From an uncultured Crocinitomix sp. (GTDB taxonomy: Bacteria; Bacteroidota; Bacteroidia; Flavobacteriales_D; Crocinitomicaceae), in the NCBI GenBank assembly GCA_937136425.1, contig CAKZON010000055.1:43765-107764 (forward strand): a stretch of 64,000 nt of DNA, read 5' to 3'. The position numbers and the translations under genes are program-made. The notes beneath the pieces were generated by a model. It made no database searches and was not told the DNA's origin. It saw only the letters and a list, made by a program, of their open reading frames with translations. Of this stretch, positions 42,896 through 52,423 are shown one piece after another; the stretch's first letter is position 1; every line of letters begins with the position of its first letter.

Positions 42896-45313
42896 TTATA
42901 ATTTCACAAATTGAATGGATTCGTTTGCTGACGGAGTGACTACTCGAACCAAATAATTACCTGCAACCAAATGCTCAAAGTTAAACTTGCGGGCGTAACT
43001 TCCTTTTGCCAAATACTCATAAGATAACTCAGCAATAAATTGTCCTTGTAAATTGAATAACTGAATCTTCACCTCATCTGATTCCTCCAATGAGAAGTTA
43101 AGCTCTCCATGAGTGCTTAAAGGATTAGGATAAAGAGTCAGTTCAAATGGAGAGTTGGGTGATTCAAAAACGGCTATTAAACTATCTCCAATTGTAGGAT
43201 CAATTTGAATGTGAATATTCTCTACAATTTCTCCAGTTCTTAAATTTTCCCAATGCAGAAACGTTTCTCCTTCATTTGCTAAAGCAGTTAAATCAATTCT
43301 ATTCTCAGAATAGTACTTTCCTATAAACGGAAAACTATCTAATTCAATTGTATTTAATTCAATTATCCCAGCCTTTGAAGGATACATCCCTACATAAACA
43401 TCCAAAGCGGCCTCTTTATCAAAAACTACTGACAATTCATTCTGAACTATGGCTACTCTATCATTAAAAAACTTGTCATAATCATGGAAGTTCTCATTCC
43501 ATTCTTCATAAATGCCGTACCATTTATAAAAGTGGCGTTGCATTTCAGGATTTAATTTTTCTTTGGCTTTATATATGTAGTTTATAATGTAGTCTCCCTC
43601 TAAAACCGTATTCATCAAATCAGCATAACGATTAATGAAGTAGCGTTGAAACTCTGAATTTTCCAACATTTTTTTGAAAATTACAACATGTACATTACCA
43701 TCTCCATATGGTCCTAAAATATATTCCAGACTATGAAAATCAATTAAATCTGGTCCATAATACTTTACTCCAGCATCCAAATCAGAATAAAAATAACGCC
43801 ATTGTGGATTTGAAGCAGAATTCCATAATTTAAGATTATTGTACGGCCAATCACGATTATTGACATAAAGTTCCATGATAAAATAATCAACCATTGAATT
43901 TAAATCTAATCTTGCAGCCACCCAATCATAATTCGTTTGATTTGTCATATCATTCGCAACCACAAAATCACGCATTTCTACAAACTCAGCAGAATCACCC
44001 GCAATTACATATAACTCTTCTTCCTCTAAAAGGTTGACTGTTTCAGGGTCAATTCCATAATTACTTGCAAGATAATATTTATCCAATTTTTCTCGCATAT
44101 TGTGAATCCCCCAATACAAACCATTAATATAAACCACAACTGGTTGATAGCCCTGCGCATCTACATTTAGCTCATGATCCAATAAAAATTGATGCAGCAC
44201 ACCATCTTTTAAATGGGTTCGATTAAAATCACTTCCAGAATTACGAAGCAATAATCGTTTAAAATAGTTCACATCCTTATTATCAAAATATGGATAGGTA
44301 AAGGATTCTTTTTCATAACGGTTGTGTGCAACTAGGCGGAGAGATTTCATTGGGCGCGTTGATGACACGGTTCCACCATGAATTTTAACACCACAATCTA
44401 AAGACTCATGCATAACCATTGCGGTGTCGAAATATTCATAAAACGCATGAATTTCAATGTCTTTCCAAAAATTGGCACCGTAATAGGGATATTCAGGATC
44501 TGCATCTGGCCCTAAAACATAAATTCCAATGATTTCATCTAGCAATTCTAGACTATCTAAGTTCAGGTTTACAATTGGTAGTTGATGATTAACATCAACA
44601 AAATAAGTGCTAAAAGCCGCCGGGGAAGGTATTAAAGAATCTGCCACTGCTATGGCTCTAATACTATTCGTTTTTTGCAATACAATTGGTCCAGTGTAAA
44701 GATTCCCTTCAATTGGATTAGTGCCATTCAAAGAATAGTAAATCGCTTCAGTGTCGTTTGGCGTATGCAATGTAATGTTTGTTCCCTTACTATATTCTCC
44801 AGGCACTCTGTTAAACTTTGGAGAACTTGCATAACCTTTAAACCCGGTTGCAGTGGTATTAATTGCTTCAGGTGTTGGAGTGTCAAAGTAAAACCATTTG
44901 TCTGCATAGCGTCCATAAGAATCATTAGGCTGCAATTGCGGATAAATAATTGAATCTATTAATTCCTCTGAAGAATTAGCTAAGTAGACATTTCCTCCGC
45001 CTCTTTTAAAAGAAAAGGGAATAGTTTCAATTTCCTCAGGAAGTTCTTTTGCTGAAATGACAATATAGTTACCATCTTCGAGCGGACCACCTGACTCAAT
45101 AGGCCATTTTGTAGGATCATATCTATCGTCTGTAATATAATAATCACTTAAAGACAAATCTGCTCCGCTATTGTTCCACAGCTCTACCCAATCTGTAAAC
45201 CCTTCTTCCTCATTTTCAAAATTATCAACATTTGAAGGGCATATTTCATTAATAACCTGACTAAAACCAGCCATGGATAAGAGCAAAAGAAAAATTACGC
45301 TAATGCTTTTCAT
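42896..45313 (-). CDS. Secreted CotH-kinase/lamin-tail protein with T9SS sorting domain, copy 1
   Basis: An 805-residue exported protein. Signal peptide (about 1-18), lamin-tail domain (VINEICPSNV...FTDWVELWNNSG, about 19-120), chitobiase C-terminal-like domain (IYYSLNGTNPIEGN, about 175-235), CotH kinase (about 245-640) and a type A T9SS domain (LYPNPLSTHGELNF...AGNYLVRV, about 735-805). CotH motifs are intact: YINGLYWGIHNMREK, NNRDWPYNNLKLW (Asp and Asn of the catalytic loop) and SDLDAG (metal Asp). CotH proteins are atypical secreted protein kinases. Substrate unknown. Confidence 0.9.
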   Translation of the reverse strand: MKSISVIFLLLLSMAGFSQVINEICPSNVDNFENEEEGFTDWVELWNNSGADLSLSDYYITDDRYDPTKWPIESGGPLEDGNYIVISAKELPEEIETIPFSFKRGGGNVYLANSSEELIDSIIYPQLQPNDSYGRYADKWFYFDTPTPEAINTTATGFKGYASSPKFNRVPGEYSKGTNITLHTPNDTEAIYYSLNGTNPIEGNLYTGPIVLQKTNSIRAIAVADSLIPSPAAFSTYFVDVNHQLPIVNLNLDSLELLDEIIGIYVLGPDADPEYPYYGANFWKDIEIHAFYEYFDTAMVMHESLDCGVKIHGGTVSSTRPMKSLRLVAHNRYEKESFTYPYFDNKDVNYFKRLLLRNSGSDFNRTHLKDGVLHQFLLDHELNVDAQGYQPVVVYINGLYWGIHNMREKLDKYYLASNYGIDPETVNLLEEEELYVIAGDSAEFVEMRDFVVANDMTNQTNYDWVAARLDLNSMVDYFIMELYVNNRDWPYNNLKLWNSASNPQWRYFYSDLDAGVKYYGPDLIDFHSLEYILGPYGDGNVHVVIFKKMLENSEFQRYFINRYADLMNTVLEGDYIINYIYKAKEKLNPEMQRHFYKWYGIYEEWNENFHDYDKFFNDRVAIVQNELSVVFDKEAALDVYVGMYPSKAGIIELNTIELDSFPFIGKYYSENRIDLTALANEGETFLHWENLRTGEIVENIHIQIDPTIGDSLIAVFESPNSPFELTLYPNPLSTHGELNFSLEESDEVKIQLFNLQGQFIAELSYEYLAKGSYARKFNFEHLVAGNYLVRVVTPSANESIQFVKL

Positions 45314-45339
45314 TGGATTACCTCTTTCAAATTATCGTA

Positions 45340-45351
45340 TCCGTTAACGGA
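45340..45351. repeat. Perfect palindrome TCCGTTAACGGA upstream of CotH copy 1
   Basis: A 12-bp perfect palindrome 27 bases upstream of the start codon. The upstream region of copy 2 has only the CGTTAAC core (near 47797), so it may be chance or an operator half. Confidence 0.3.
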
Positions 45352-45373
45352 ACTTTATATTATAAATTGTAAG

Positions 45374-47785
45374 TTACAATTTAATAATTTGACTTGCCTC
45401 TCTTCCATAATTTGTTATTAAGAATAAAATGTATTGTCCTGCCTGTAAATCAGCAACATCAATAATTAATTCATGCCTACCTCTAATAAAGTTTTCAGGA
45501 TATAAAGTAGACTTTACCACCTTACCTTGTAAATCAACCAAACTAATTTCAACAGTACTAGCCTCTAAAATAGAAAAACTAACGGCAATCTCACTCTCAC
45601 TAGGGTTTGGCGCAGTTTTTAGCTCAAAAATATCGGTTGAATGGCAAACAACAACCCATTGATCTTGATCTACTGGATCAATTTGAATTTGCAATGAAGC
45701 AATACGCTCTCCTGTTCGAAGGTTTTCCCAATATTTGAATATTTCTCCCAATTTAATTTCGGCGGTTAAGTCAATTTTATTCGTATTAAAGTAACTCCCT
45801 GTAAAAGGAAGTTCCAATATTTCTAATGTATTTAATTGAATTGTTGCTGCACCAGCAGGAAATACATCAAATGTCATGTTTGCAGCTTCTGGCATATCAA
45901 ATACTTGAGAAAGTTCTTCATGAACAATTGATTCTCTCGCCTCTATAAACCCTCTTTGTCCTGTAAACCTTTCATGCCAATCTGCAATGTCTCCACACCA
46001 CTTTGTATAGTGCATTTCCATGTCATTTTCTAACAATTGTTTTTGATCAACAATTCCACCAAACATTTTTTCAGGATCAAATGTGGTGTTTAATAAGTCA
46101 CAATAACGGTTGATAAAATAACGCCGGAACTCTGCATTATCCAATAAAGCATCTAAAATTTGCACATGTGGATTTGTACTCGTCAGATTATTCAATATAA
46201 ACGCTAAACTTTGCTGCTCGATCAATCCATCCCCATTATATCTCAGCCCCACATCCATATCATAACAGATGTACCGCCATTTTTCATGCCCATCTGCATT
46301 CCAAAGCTTTAAGTTAAAGTTGGGCCAATCACGATTATTAACATATAACTGAATGATAAAATAATCTACAAATGAATTTATATCTAATCGATTATCTACC
46401 CAATTATAATGCAATTCATCTGCTAAATTGTTTGCTTTTGCATAGTTATTTAAAGCAATAAACTCTGTCGCTTCGCCATCAATTTCATCTAATGTTGCTT
46501 GTCCCAAAAGATTTACCTCATCAGGATCAAGCCCATAATTTGACTGGATATAATAACGATCTGCTTTTTCACGCATATTTTGAATTCCCCAATAATGCCC
46601 ATTAATATAAACCACCACCGGATTGTAAGCCAGCAAATCAACATTAAGTCCACTTTGAATAAAGTAATTATGCAAGGCTGCATCTTTCATACACGAATTG
46701 CAAAAATCATTTCCTCCGTTTCTTAAAACCAATCGTCTAAACTCTGCAATTTCCTTTTCTTCAAAATATTCAAATGTGAAATACTTTTTCTCGTAAGATT
46801 TTTTTCCCCTCAGTTGAATTGATTTCATTGCACGCCAACGCGAACCTATTCCACCGAAAACCTCTATATGGCAATTCATAGCATCATCTAAATGAAATCC
46901 TTCATCAAAATATTCGTAATAAATATGCACTTCTTTATCCTCCCAAAAATTCGCTCCTAAATGTGGTGGAGTATCAACAGCATCTGGCCCCATCATGTAA
47001 ATGCCTGTTTCGGCATCAAAAAGATCTAAACTATCAACCCCGATATTAACAATGGGTAAATCATGATGCTCGTTTACAAAATATGTACGATACACAGAGG
47101 CCGAGTTTATCATAGAGTCTGCTGTGGCAATTGCTCGCATGCTTTTTGTCTCACCAATGGCAAACGGAACATCATAAAGCGTTGCGGTTTCAGGATTTGT
47201 GCCATTGAATGAATAATAGACTGTTTCACTTGGCAAAATCGCATTTAAAGATACTTCCGTCTCTGCAGCATACGCTCCAGAAACTAAATTAACTAAGGGA
47301 CTATTGGCATAACCTTTAAATCCAACGCCTTCATAATTATGATGCCCAGGGGTTGGTGTTTCAAAATAATAGAAATTAGAATCAATTTGTCCATACGAGT
47401 GGTTTGTTTGCAAAGCAGGATACATCAATGAGTCAACTAATTCCCCTTCAGGCGAAAACATATAAACAGTTCCTCCCCTTATAGGAAAAGCAAAATTTAT
47501 TGTTTGTGAAAGCACTGGATTGTCTGAAGCTGTAATTGTAATAATTCCCGAACTCATGAGTGTCATTGCAGGAAAAGTCCACTTATTGGGATTGCTTAAT
47601 TCATCAGACATGGTATACCCTGTCATTACAATAATCTCTTCTGTTGGATTATAAATTTCAATCCAATCTAAAAAACCTGCAAAAAAATCTTCGTGAACCT
47701 TAGTATTAGAAGGGCATATTTCATTAATTATTTGAGCGAAGCTGCTCGATACAAAAAATGTTATAATTAAAATATATTTCCCCAT
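45374..47785 (-). CDS. Secreted CotH-kinase/lamin-tail protein with T9SS sorting domain, copy 2
   Basis: An 803-residue paralogue of the 42896-45313 gene with the same domain order: signal peptide, lamin tail (IINEICPSNT; FLDWIEIYNP), chitobiase C-terminal-like (VYYSFNGTNPETAT), CotH kinase (YINGHYWGIQNMREK; NNRDWPNFNLKLWN; YDMDVG) and T9SS tail (APNPSESEIAVSFS...AGQYILFL). By eye about half the residues match copy 1 across the whole length, so this is an older tandem duplication. Kinase residues are retained. Confidence 0.9.
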   Translation of the reverse strand: MGKYILIITFFVSSSFAQIINEICPSNTKVHEDFFAGFLDWIEIYNPTEEIIVMTGYTMSDELSNPNKWTFPAMTLMSSGIITITASDNPVLSQTINFAFPIRGGTVYMFSPEGELVDSLMYPALQTNHSYGQIDSNFYYFETPTPGHHNYEGVGFKGYANSPLVNLVSGAYAAETEVSLNAILPSETVYYSFNGTNPETATLYDVPFAIGETKSMRAIATADSMINSASVYRTYFVNEHHDLPIVNIGVDSLDLFDAETGIYMMGPDAVDTPPHLGANFWEDKEVHIYYEYFDEGFHLDDAMNCHIEVFGGIGSRWRAMKSIQLRGKKSYEKKYFTFEYFEEKEIAEFRRLVLRNGGNDFCNSCMKDAALHNYFIQSGLNVDLLAYNPVVVYINGHYWGIQNMREKADRYYIQSNYGLDPDEVNLLGQATLDEIDGEATEFIALNNYAKANNLADELHYNWVDNRLDINSFVDYFIIQLYVNNRDWPNFNLKLWNADGHEKWRYICYDMDVGLRYNGDGLIEQQSLAFILNNLTSTNPHVQILDALLDNAEFRRYFINRYCDLLNTTFDPEKMFGGIVDQKQLLENDMEMHYTKWCGDIADWHERFTGQRGFIEARESIVHEELSQVFDMPEAANMTFDVFPAGAATIQLNTLEILELPFTGSYFNTNKIDLTAEIKLGEIFKYWENLRTGERIASLQIQIDPVDQDQWVVVCHSTDIFELKTAPNPSESEIAVSFSILEASTVEISLVDLQGKVVKSTLYPENFIRGRHELIIDVADLQAGQYILFLITNYGREASQIIKL

Positions 47786-47995
47786 TATTCAACACTCGTT
47801 AACCAATTTACGTAGAATTTCAACTTGGCGTTGGTGATTCAACGAAAAAAGATAATCTCTTGCAAAGCTATTCCCTTTTACGGAATGATGAATCATCAAA
47901 AGCAGGTTTTATTGACAAAGTTTATGTGCAGTGCTGATAATTGTCAAATAAACTCGATTTAATTGGCCTTAAATTTATCCTAAAAGCTAAAAAAG

Positions 47996-48355
47996 ATGAA
48001 GATTGAAGAAATAATGAGCTCACCTGTTGTAGTAACAAGAGAAGAGACAAAACTCAAACACACACGCGAATTAATCAACCGTAAATCTATTAATGCGATT
48101 CCTGTATTAAAAGAGGATGGAGAAATTACAGGTATTTTAAGTTCAAGCGATTTGGCAAAGGCACACGACGAAAACATAACCGTGGCTGATATCATGACTG
48201 ATAAAGTCCATATTGTACTCAAAAACAACCGTGTTGAGGATGCTGCTAAAACCATGATTAAGCACAGCGTGCATCACTTAGTTGTAATGGACAATGGACA
48301 AGTAATTGGCATGGTAAGCTCACTTGACATTATTAAGGCCTACATAGACTCTTAG
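47996..48355 (+). CDS. Stand-alone CBS-pair protein
   Basis: A 119-residue protein with two CBS motifs (about 8-55 and 65-115; NAIPVLKEDGEITGILSSSDL, HHLVVMDNGQVIGMVSSLDII). CBS pairs bind adenine nucleotides and regulate partner proteins. No fused effector domain; partner unknown. Confidence 0.92.
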   Translation: MKIEEIMSSPVVVTREETKLKHTRELINRKSINAIPVLKEDGEITGILSSSDLAKAHDENITVADIMTDKVHIVLKNNRVEDAAKTMIKHSVHHLVVMDNGQVIGMVSSLDIIKAYIDS

Positions 48356-48360
48356 TTCAA

Positions 48361-49635
48361 TTACTTCATATTGGTTAAAAACTCCATCACCTTCTCATAG
48401 GCGTGGTCTAACTCTTCGTCAGTTATGCAATAAGGTGGGTTAATAAATATGACGTTTCCAAGAGGGCGCATTAATAAATTATTCTCTAGGAAAAAATTAT
48501 ATGCTTCTAACCTTATTGCAGAAAAATAACTGGTTTCCTCTCCTACTTCAACCTCTAATGACAATATTGTACCTAAGGCTCTAGCATTTTTAAAGATCGG
48601 ATTAGCGCCGTGCTTCTTTAAAAAGTCTTGGTGTGCGTTCGCAATTCTATTTATTGAATTTATAGTATCCTCTTGCTCAAACAAATCAAGCGAAGCACAA
48701 ATTGCTGCACAAGAAAGAGGATTACCTGTAAACGAATGTCCATGTAAAAGCGCTTTACTTGTATCTTCTGATAAAAATGCATCAAAAACTTTTTGCGTTG
48801 TTACAGTCAACCCAACTGGCATAACACCACCTGTAACTCCTTTAGACATGCAAACAAAATCTGCCGTTTCTGAAATTTGATTAATCGCATACATAGTCCC
48901 TGTTCTATAAAAACCGGTCATTACCTCATCAGCAATGGTTAACACGTTATACTTTTTGGCTAAAGCAACCGCACTGTTCAACCAGCTTGAATCATAAATT
49001 CGCATACCAGCTGCCCCTTGCACCAATGGTTCAAATATAAATCCTGCAAAATCATTCGTTGCAAAAAGTTCCTCCATTTTAGCCAATATCTCTGCTCCGT
49101 TTTCTGCTGTAGGAAAAGGAATAAAGTCAACATCAAAAAACAAATGTTCAAAAGGTTTATTAAAATAACCTCTTTGCCCTACTGACATTGCACCAAATGT
49201 ATCACCATGGTAAGCTCCTTCAATTGCTAAAAAACGTTTTTTAGTAATGCCTTTATTATACCAATATTGGTAGATCATTTTTATCCCAATTTCAACACTT
49301 GTTGATCCATTATCAGAGAAAAACACCTTTTGATATCCTTCCGGCAAACTTTTAACAATTCGCTCAGCCGTTTCCACCGCTTTCGGATGTGTTGCTCCTG
49401 CAAAAATTACATGATCCATCTTTAAAAACTGCTCATGAATTGCTTTTGCAATATACGGATGTGCATGGCCATGATTAATTGTCCACCAAGATGAATTTGC
49501 ATCCAAATATTTTTTCCCATCCTCATCAAATAACCAAGCACCTTTAGCGGTAGTAATTGGAATTGGGTCTGCAGCATTTAGCGCTTGTGTAAACGGGTGC
49601 CAAACGTAATTTTTATCTTTTTCTACTAAATTCAT
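48361..49635 (-). CDS. bioA: Adenosylmethionine-8-amino-7-oxononanoate aminotransferase
   Basis: PLP-dependent transamination in biotin synthesis, using S-adenosylmethionine as donor. The 424-residue protein has WHPFTQ, SSWWTINHGHAHP, GAYHGDTFGAMSVG, the Asp site IADEVMTGFYRTG and the PLP Lys in CMSKGVTGG. No other bio genes are in the window. Ends 5 bases from the convergent CBS gene. Confidence 0.95.
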   Translation of the reverse strand: MNLVEKDKNYVWHPFTQALNAADPIPITTAKGAWLFDEDGKKYLDANSSWWTINHGHAHPYIAKAIHEQFLKMDHVIFAGATHPKAVETAERIVKSLPEGYQKVFFSDNGSTSVEIGIKMIYQYWYNKGITKKRFLAIEGAYHGDTFGAMSVGQRGYFNKPFEHLFFDVDFIPFPTAENGAEILAKMEELFATNDFAGFIFEPLVQGAAGMRIYDSSWLNSAVALAKKYNVLTIADEVMTGFYRTGTMYAINQISETADFVCMSKGVTGGVMPVGLTVTTQKVFDAFLSEDTSKALLHGHSFTGNPLSCAAICASLDLFEQEDTINSINRIANAHQDFLKKHGANPIFKNARALGTILSLEVEVGEETSYFSAIRLEAYNFFLENNLLMRPLGNVIFINPPYCITDEELDHAYEKVMEFLTNMK

Positions 49636-49662
49636 TTAAATCTTGTAATGTTAAAAAACGAA

Positions 49663-50379
49663 CTACAATAAATCTGAAATATCTTTGATTCCAATTGGGC
49701 GATCAACTGTGAATCCTTCGCCGTATTGCGTTCCTATACTTCTACCAAATTCGCTCCAGCGTCCTTTTAAAAAGTCTAAAAACTCTTTACTTGAAATTGG
49801 CGTGTTTGGCTCAGTTGATTTTGGATTAAAAAACTGCGTTTTATATGCTTGGATAGCTTCTAACTTGCGCTCAATAAATGGAGTAATGTCTACCACAAAA
49901 TCAGGTTTTAAATAATGATCTTGAATATATCCATAAACTGCTTTTGGACGCCATTTAGCTTGAGCTACACCATCCATCTCTGTTTCAATTTTAACCAATC
50001 CAGAAAGAAAACATGCCTCTTTTGCTAAAGTAGCTCCTTTACCATGATCTGGGTGTCTGTCAGAATAAGCATTAACCAAAACTATTTCTGGTTGAAAAAA
50101 TCGAATTTGCTCAATGATCTTCAACTTATTCGCTTTTGAAAAATCAAAAAAGCCATCTCCTAAATTCAAATTAACACGCTTGGAAACACCCATTATTTCA
50201 GATGCATCTGCCGCTTCGGCGTAACGCGTTTCAATTGTTCCTCTTGATCCTAATTCTCCCTCTGTCAAATCAACAATTGCTACTTTTTTTCCCAAACTTA
50301 TTTGCTGCATTATTGTTCCTGCAGCTGATAATTCAATATCATCAGGGTGTGCTCCAATTGCTAAAATATCTACTTTCAT
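49663..50379 (-). CDS. bshB1: BshB1 N-acetylglucosaminyl-malate deacetylase (bacillithiol biosynthesis)
   Basis: Deacetylates GlcNAc-malate in bacillithiol synthesis. The 238-residue zinc enzyme has AHPDD (His11, Asp13, Asp14), LTEGELGSRGTIETR, the SDRHPDHGKGA zinc motif and the family tail. The ATG at 50379 gives the family N-terminus (MKVDILAIGAHPDD); an in-frame upstream extension to 50439 overlaps the next gene. bshA and bshC are not in the window. Coupled closely to the upstream STM3941-like gene. Confidence 0.92.
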   Translation of the reverse strand: MKVDILAIGAHPDDIELSAAGTIMQQISLGKKVAIVDLTEGELGSRGTIETRYAEAADASEIMGVSKRVNLNLGDGFFDFSKANKLKIIEQIRFFQPEIVLVNAYSDRHPDHGKGATLAKEACFLSGLVKIETEMDGVAQAKWRPKAVYGYIQDHYLKPDFVVDITPFIERKLEAIQAYKTQFFNPKSTEPNTPISSKEFLDFLKGRWSEFGRSIGTQYGEGFTVDRPIGIKDISDLL

Positions 50380-50386
50380 AATTTCT

Positions 50387-50917
50387 TTATTTAGTTCCAA
50401 ACCTTCCGGAATATTCTGCAATGATTTTTTCCAAATCATCTAAACTAGTTTGCAAGGCCGTTACGTTAATCACAATAGGCGTTTTATAATTGGCTAAATT
50501 ATGATTTAGTAATCGCTTAATGGCATTGTTTTTCGCGTTATCAATATACTTCTGTGGCTTTTTCACCATTACTAAAACATATTTAGTAGCTGGTGTTTTC
50601 ACTTTTGAAATCCCCTTAATATCTTTCCAATAAATTAATCCTGAACTGATCGAATTAGATTGATCATCTATTCCTTTTCTATTAATTGTTAGTCCTGCAA
50701 TTGTACTTTTTACATTTTTAGCAAAAGTTCCTGCCAGCACCATAAAAAACAATAACACTACTATTGATGCAACTTTAAATACAGTTGGGCTAACCCAATC
50801 TTGATTTTCTCCTAAATAATAAGTCACCAAAAATGCACCTATTCCCAAAACAGAATACAATGCGGTCATCAAAATCATTTTTTTTCGATCAATTGGTATG
50901 AATACTTCTTCTGCCAT
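50387..50917 (-). CDS. STM3941-like membrane protein
   Basis: A 176-residue protein with two hydrophobic segments (about 13-35 and 45-65) and a soluble PH-like domain (TINRKGIDDQSNSISSGLIYW, KDIKGISKVKTPATKYVLVM, about 75-170), the STM3941 family layout. Function unknown. Lies 2 bases downstream of the GT-C gene and 7 bases upstream of bshB1. Confidence 0.75.
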   Translation of the reverse strand: MAEEVFIPIDRKKMILMTALYSVLGIGAFLVTYYLGENQDWVSPTVFKVASIVVLLFFMVLAGTFAKNVKSTIAGLTINRKGIDDQSNSISSGLIYWKDIKGISKVKTPATKYVLVMVKKPQKYIDNAKNNAIKRLLNHNLANYKTPIVINVTALQTSLDDLEKIIAEYSGRFGTK

Positions 50918-50919
50918 GT

Positions 50920-52323
50920 TTATGTTTTTTCCTGAGAACTAAAAAATTCTTTCAACTGAATGCCTACTGCTCTCTTATCCCAATATTTATAAATCTCGTA
51001 AATCAATATTCCGTAAACGATAATATACTCCGCTGTATTTAAAACCATATTCTCTTTAAAACCAGGGGTAGAATATGCATAATAGCTCAGCATAATTACA
51101 ATTGACCAAATTAAACCGAATTTATATTGCGTAAAAATGGATAATACCAAAATAAGACTAATATACCATGGATGGACTGTAGCTGTTAAACTATAGTATA
51201 TCATAAAGGCAAATAACATCCCTGTTATCATATCCAAATCTTTGCGGTAAGCCTTTAAAACTGCCAATACTAAAATTCCTATTGTAGAAATCATGGATAA
51301 AACGGGCCCCGTATACATTATAGGATCCCACCCAATTACTTTAAAACCAATTGCACTAACAATATAAGCTATACTTCCGTTGAACTGAAAACGAATAAAA
51401 TATTCATTGACGCTTTCCATCATATTAGCCAAATAAACTTCATTCAGCATTAAACCTCCCACTGCTAGCACCACAAATGCGGTCAAGGCCGAGAAACCAA
51501 TTGCATTTTGCCATCTTAATTTTTTATAGAAAAACGGAATGAGCATTAACGGAATTAACTTTACTTGCACGGCTAATCCTAACAAAACTCCTCCCCAAAG
51601 CCAATTGTTCCTTAATACAAAATAAATAGCACCAAGTAAAAAGAAAATCATTACCCCTTCAAAATGAAGATTTCCTGAAAACTCTAATATTATAAACGGA
51701 TTAAGCCCGTAGAGCCAAATATTGTGCACTGCTATTTTTAAATGTTCGGCAATTTTTTTTGCAAAAATAATTGCTCCAATATCAGCAAGAATGACAATTA
51801 TTTTTAAACCTATTACATTGCCTGCAATAGTGTCACTGAACATAGCAGGAATAAAAAATAGAAGTTGATTTAAAACGGGATAACAAGTATAATGATCTTG
51901 CGAAAGTTTTTCCATCCCTACAAAAAGTACTCGTCTATAGGAATCATCATAATAAGTTTGATAAACCTCGTTATGCGTAAAAAAAGTATGAAACATGTCC
52001 ACAGGTCTTCTTTCAAAAGGGTTGTATCCATCCGCTATGAGTTCTCCATCCCAAATAAACCGATAAAAATCATTGGACAATTCTGGTGTGGCAAACAATA
52101 GAATTACCCGCAATAATATTGCTACAATAAAAAAATGACTAAACTTTAACCCTGCTTTGTTCAACCAAAAAATATAGAAAGTTGTGAACAGTAAAAGATA
52201 TTGCGCTATGAAGAAAACAAATTCGGTTCGCGGAGTATTGCCACCAATATTCCAAGTTAAACCAAGCATGATTAACACCAATAAAATGGGTAAAACTATA
52301 TTTTTATTTTCCTTTTTTATCAT
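50920..52323 (-). CDS. GT-C family membrane glycosyltransferase (MptB/DUF2029-like)
   Basis: A 467-residue polytopic protein with roughly 11-12 hydrophobic segments and the motif NDFYRFIWDGELIADGYNPF in the first long loop. That DxYRYxWDG pattern marks polyprenyl-phosphate mannose-dependent mannosyltransferases (GT87/MptB-like). Product likely a lipid-linked or envelope glycan. Probably the first gene of an operon including STM3941-like and bshB1. Confidence 0.82.
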   Translation of the reverse strand: MIKKENKNIVLPILLVLIMLGLTWNIGGNTPRTEFVFFIAQYLLLFTTFYIFWLNKAGLKFSHFFIVAILLRVILLFATPELSNDFYRFIWDGELIADGYNPFERRPVDMFHTFFTHNEVYQTYYDDSYRRVLFVGMEKLSQDHYTCYPVLNQLLFFIPAMFSDTIAGNVIGLKIIVILADIGAIIFAKKIAEHLKIAVHNIWLYGLNPFIILEFSGNLHFEGVMIFFLLGAIYFVLRNNWLWGGVLLGLAVQVKLIPLMLIPFFYKKLRWQNAIGFSALTAFVVLAVGGLMLNEVYLANMMESVNEYFIRFQFNGSIAYIVSAIGFKVIGWDPIMYTGPVLSMISTIGILVLAVLKAYRKDLDMITGMLFAFMIYYSLTATVHPWYISLILVLSIFTQYKFGLIWSIVIMLSYYAYSTPGFKENMVLNTAEYIIVYGILIYEIYKYWDKRAVGIQLKEFFSSQEKT

Positions 52324-52395
52324 ACTTGAATTTAGCGCGAAATCAATCAGATCGTAAAAATCTGCATTTTATCGCAATTTGAACCAAAAAAAAAT

Positions 52396-52403
52396 TAATT
52401 TTG
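52396..52403 (+). promoter_or_regulatory. -7 box TAATTTTG before the TPR/ribH operon
   Basis: Exact TAnnTTTG match followed by CAC, 20 bases before the TPR gene start. Confidence 0.55.
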
Positions 52404-52423
52404 CACAATATTTCGAAAGTAAA

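Noticed and set aside
44675..44953. 92-residue ORF antisense to CotH copy 1
   Set aside because: Shadow frame with no recognisable domain.
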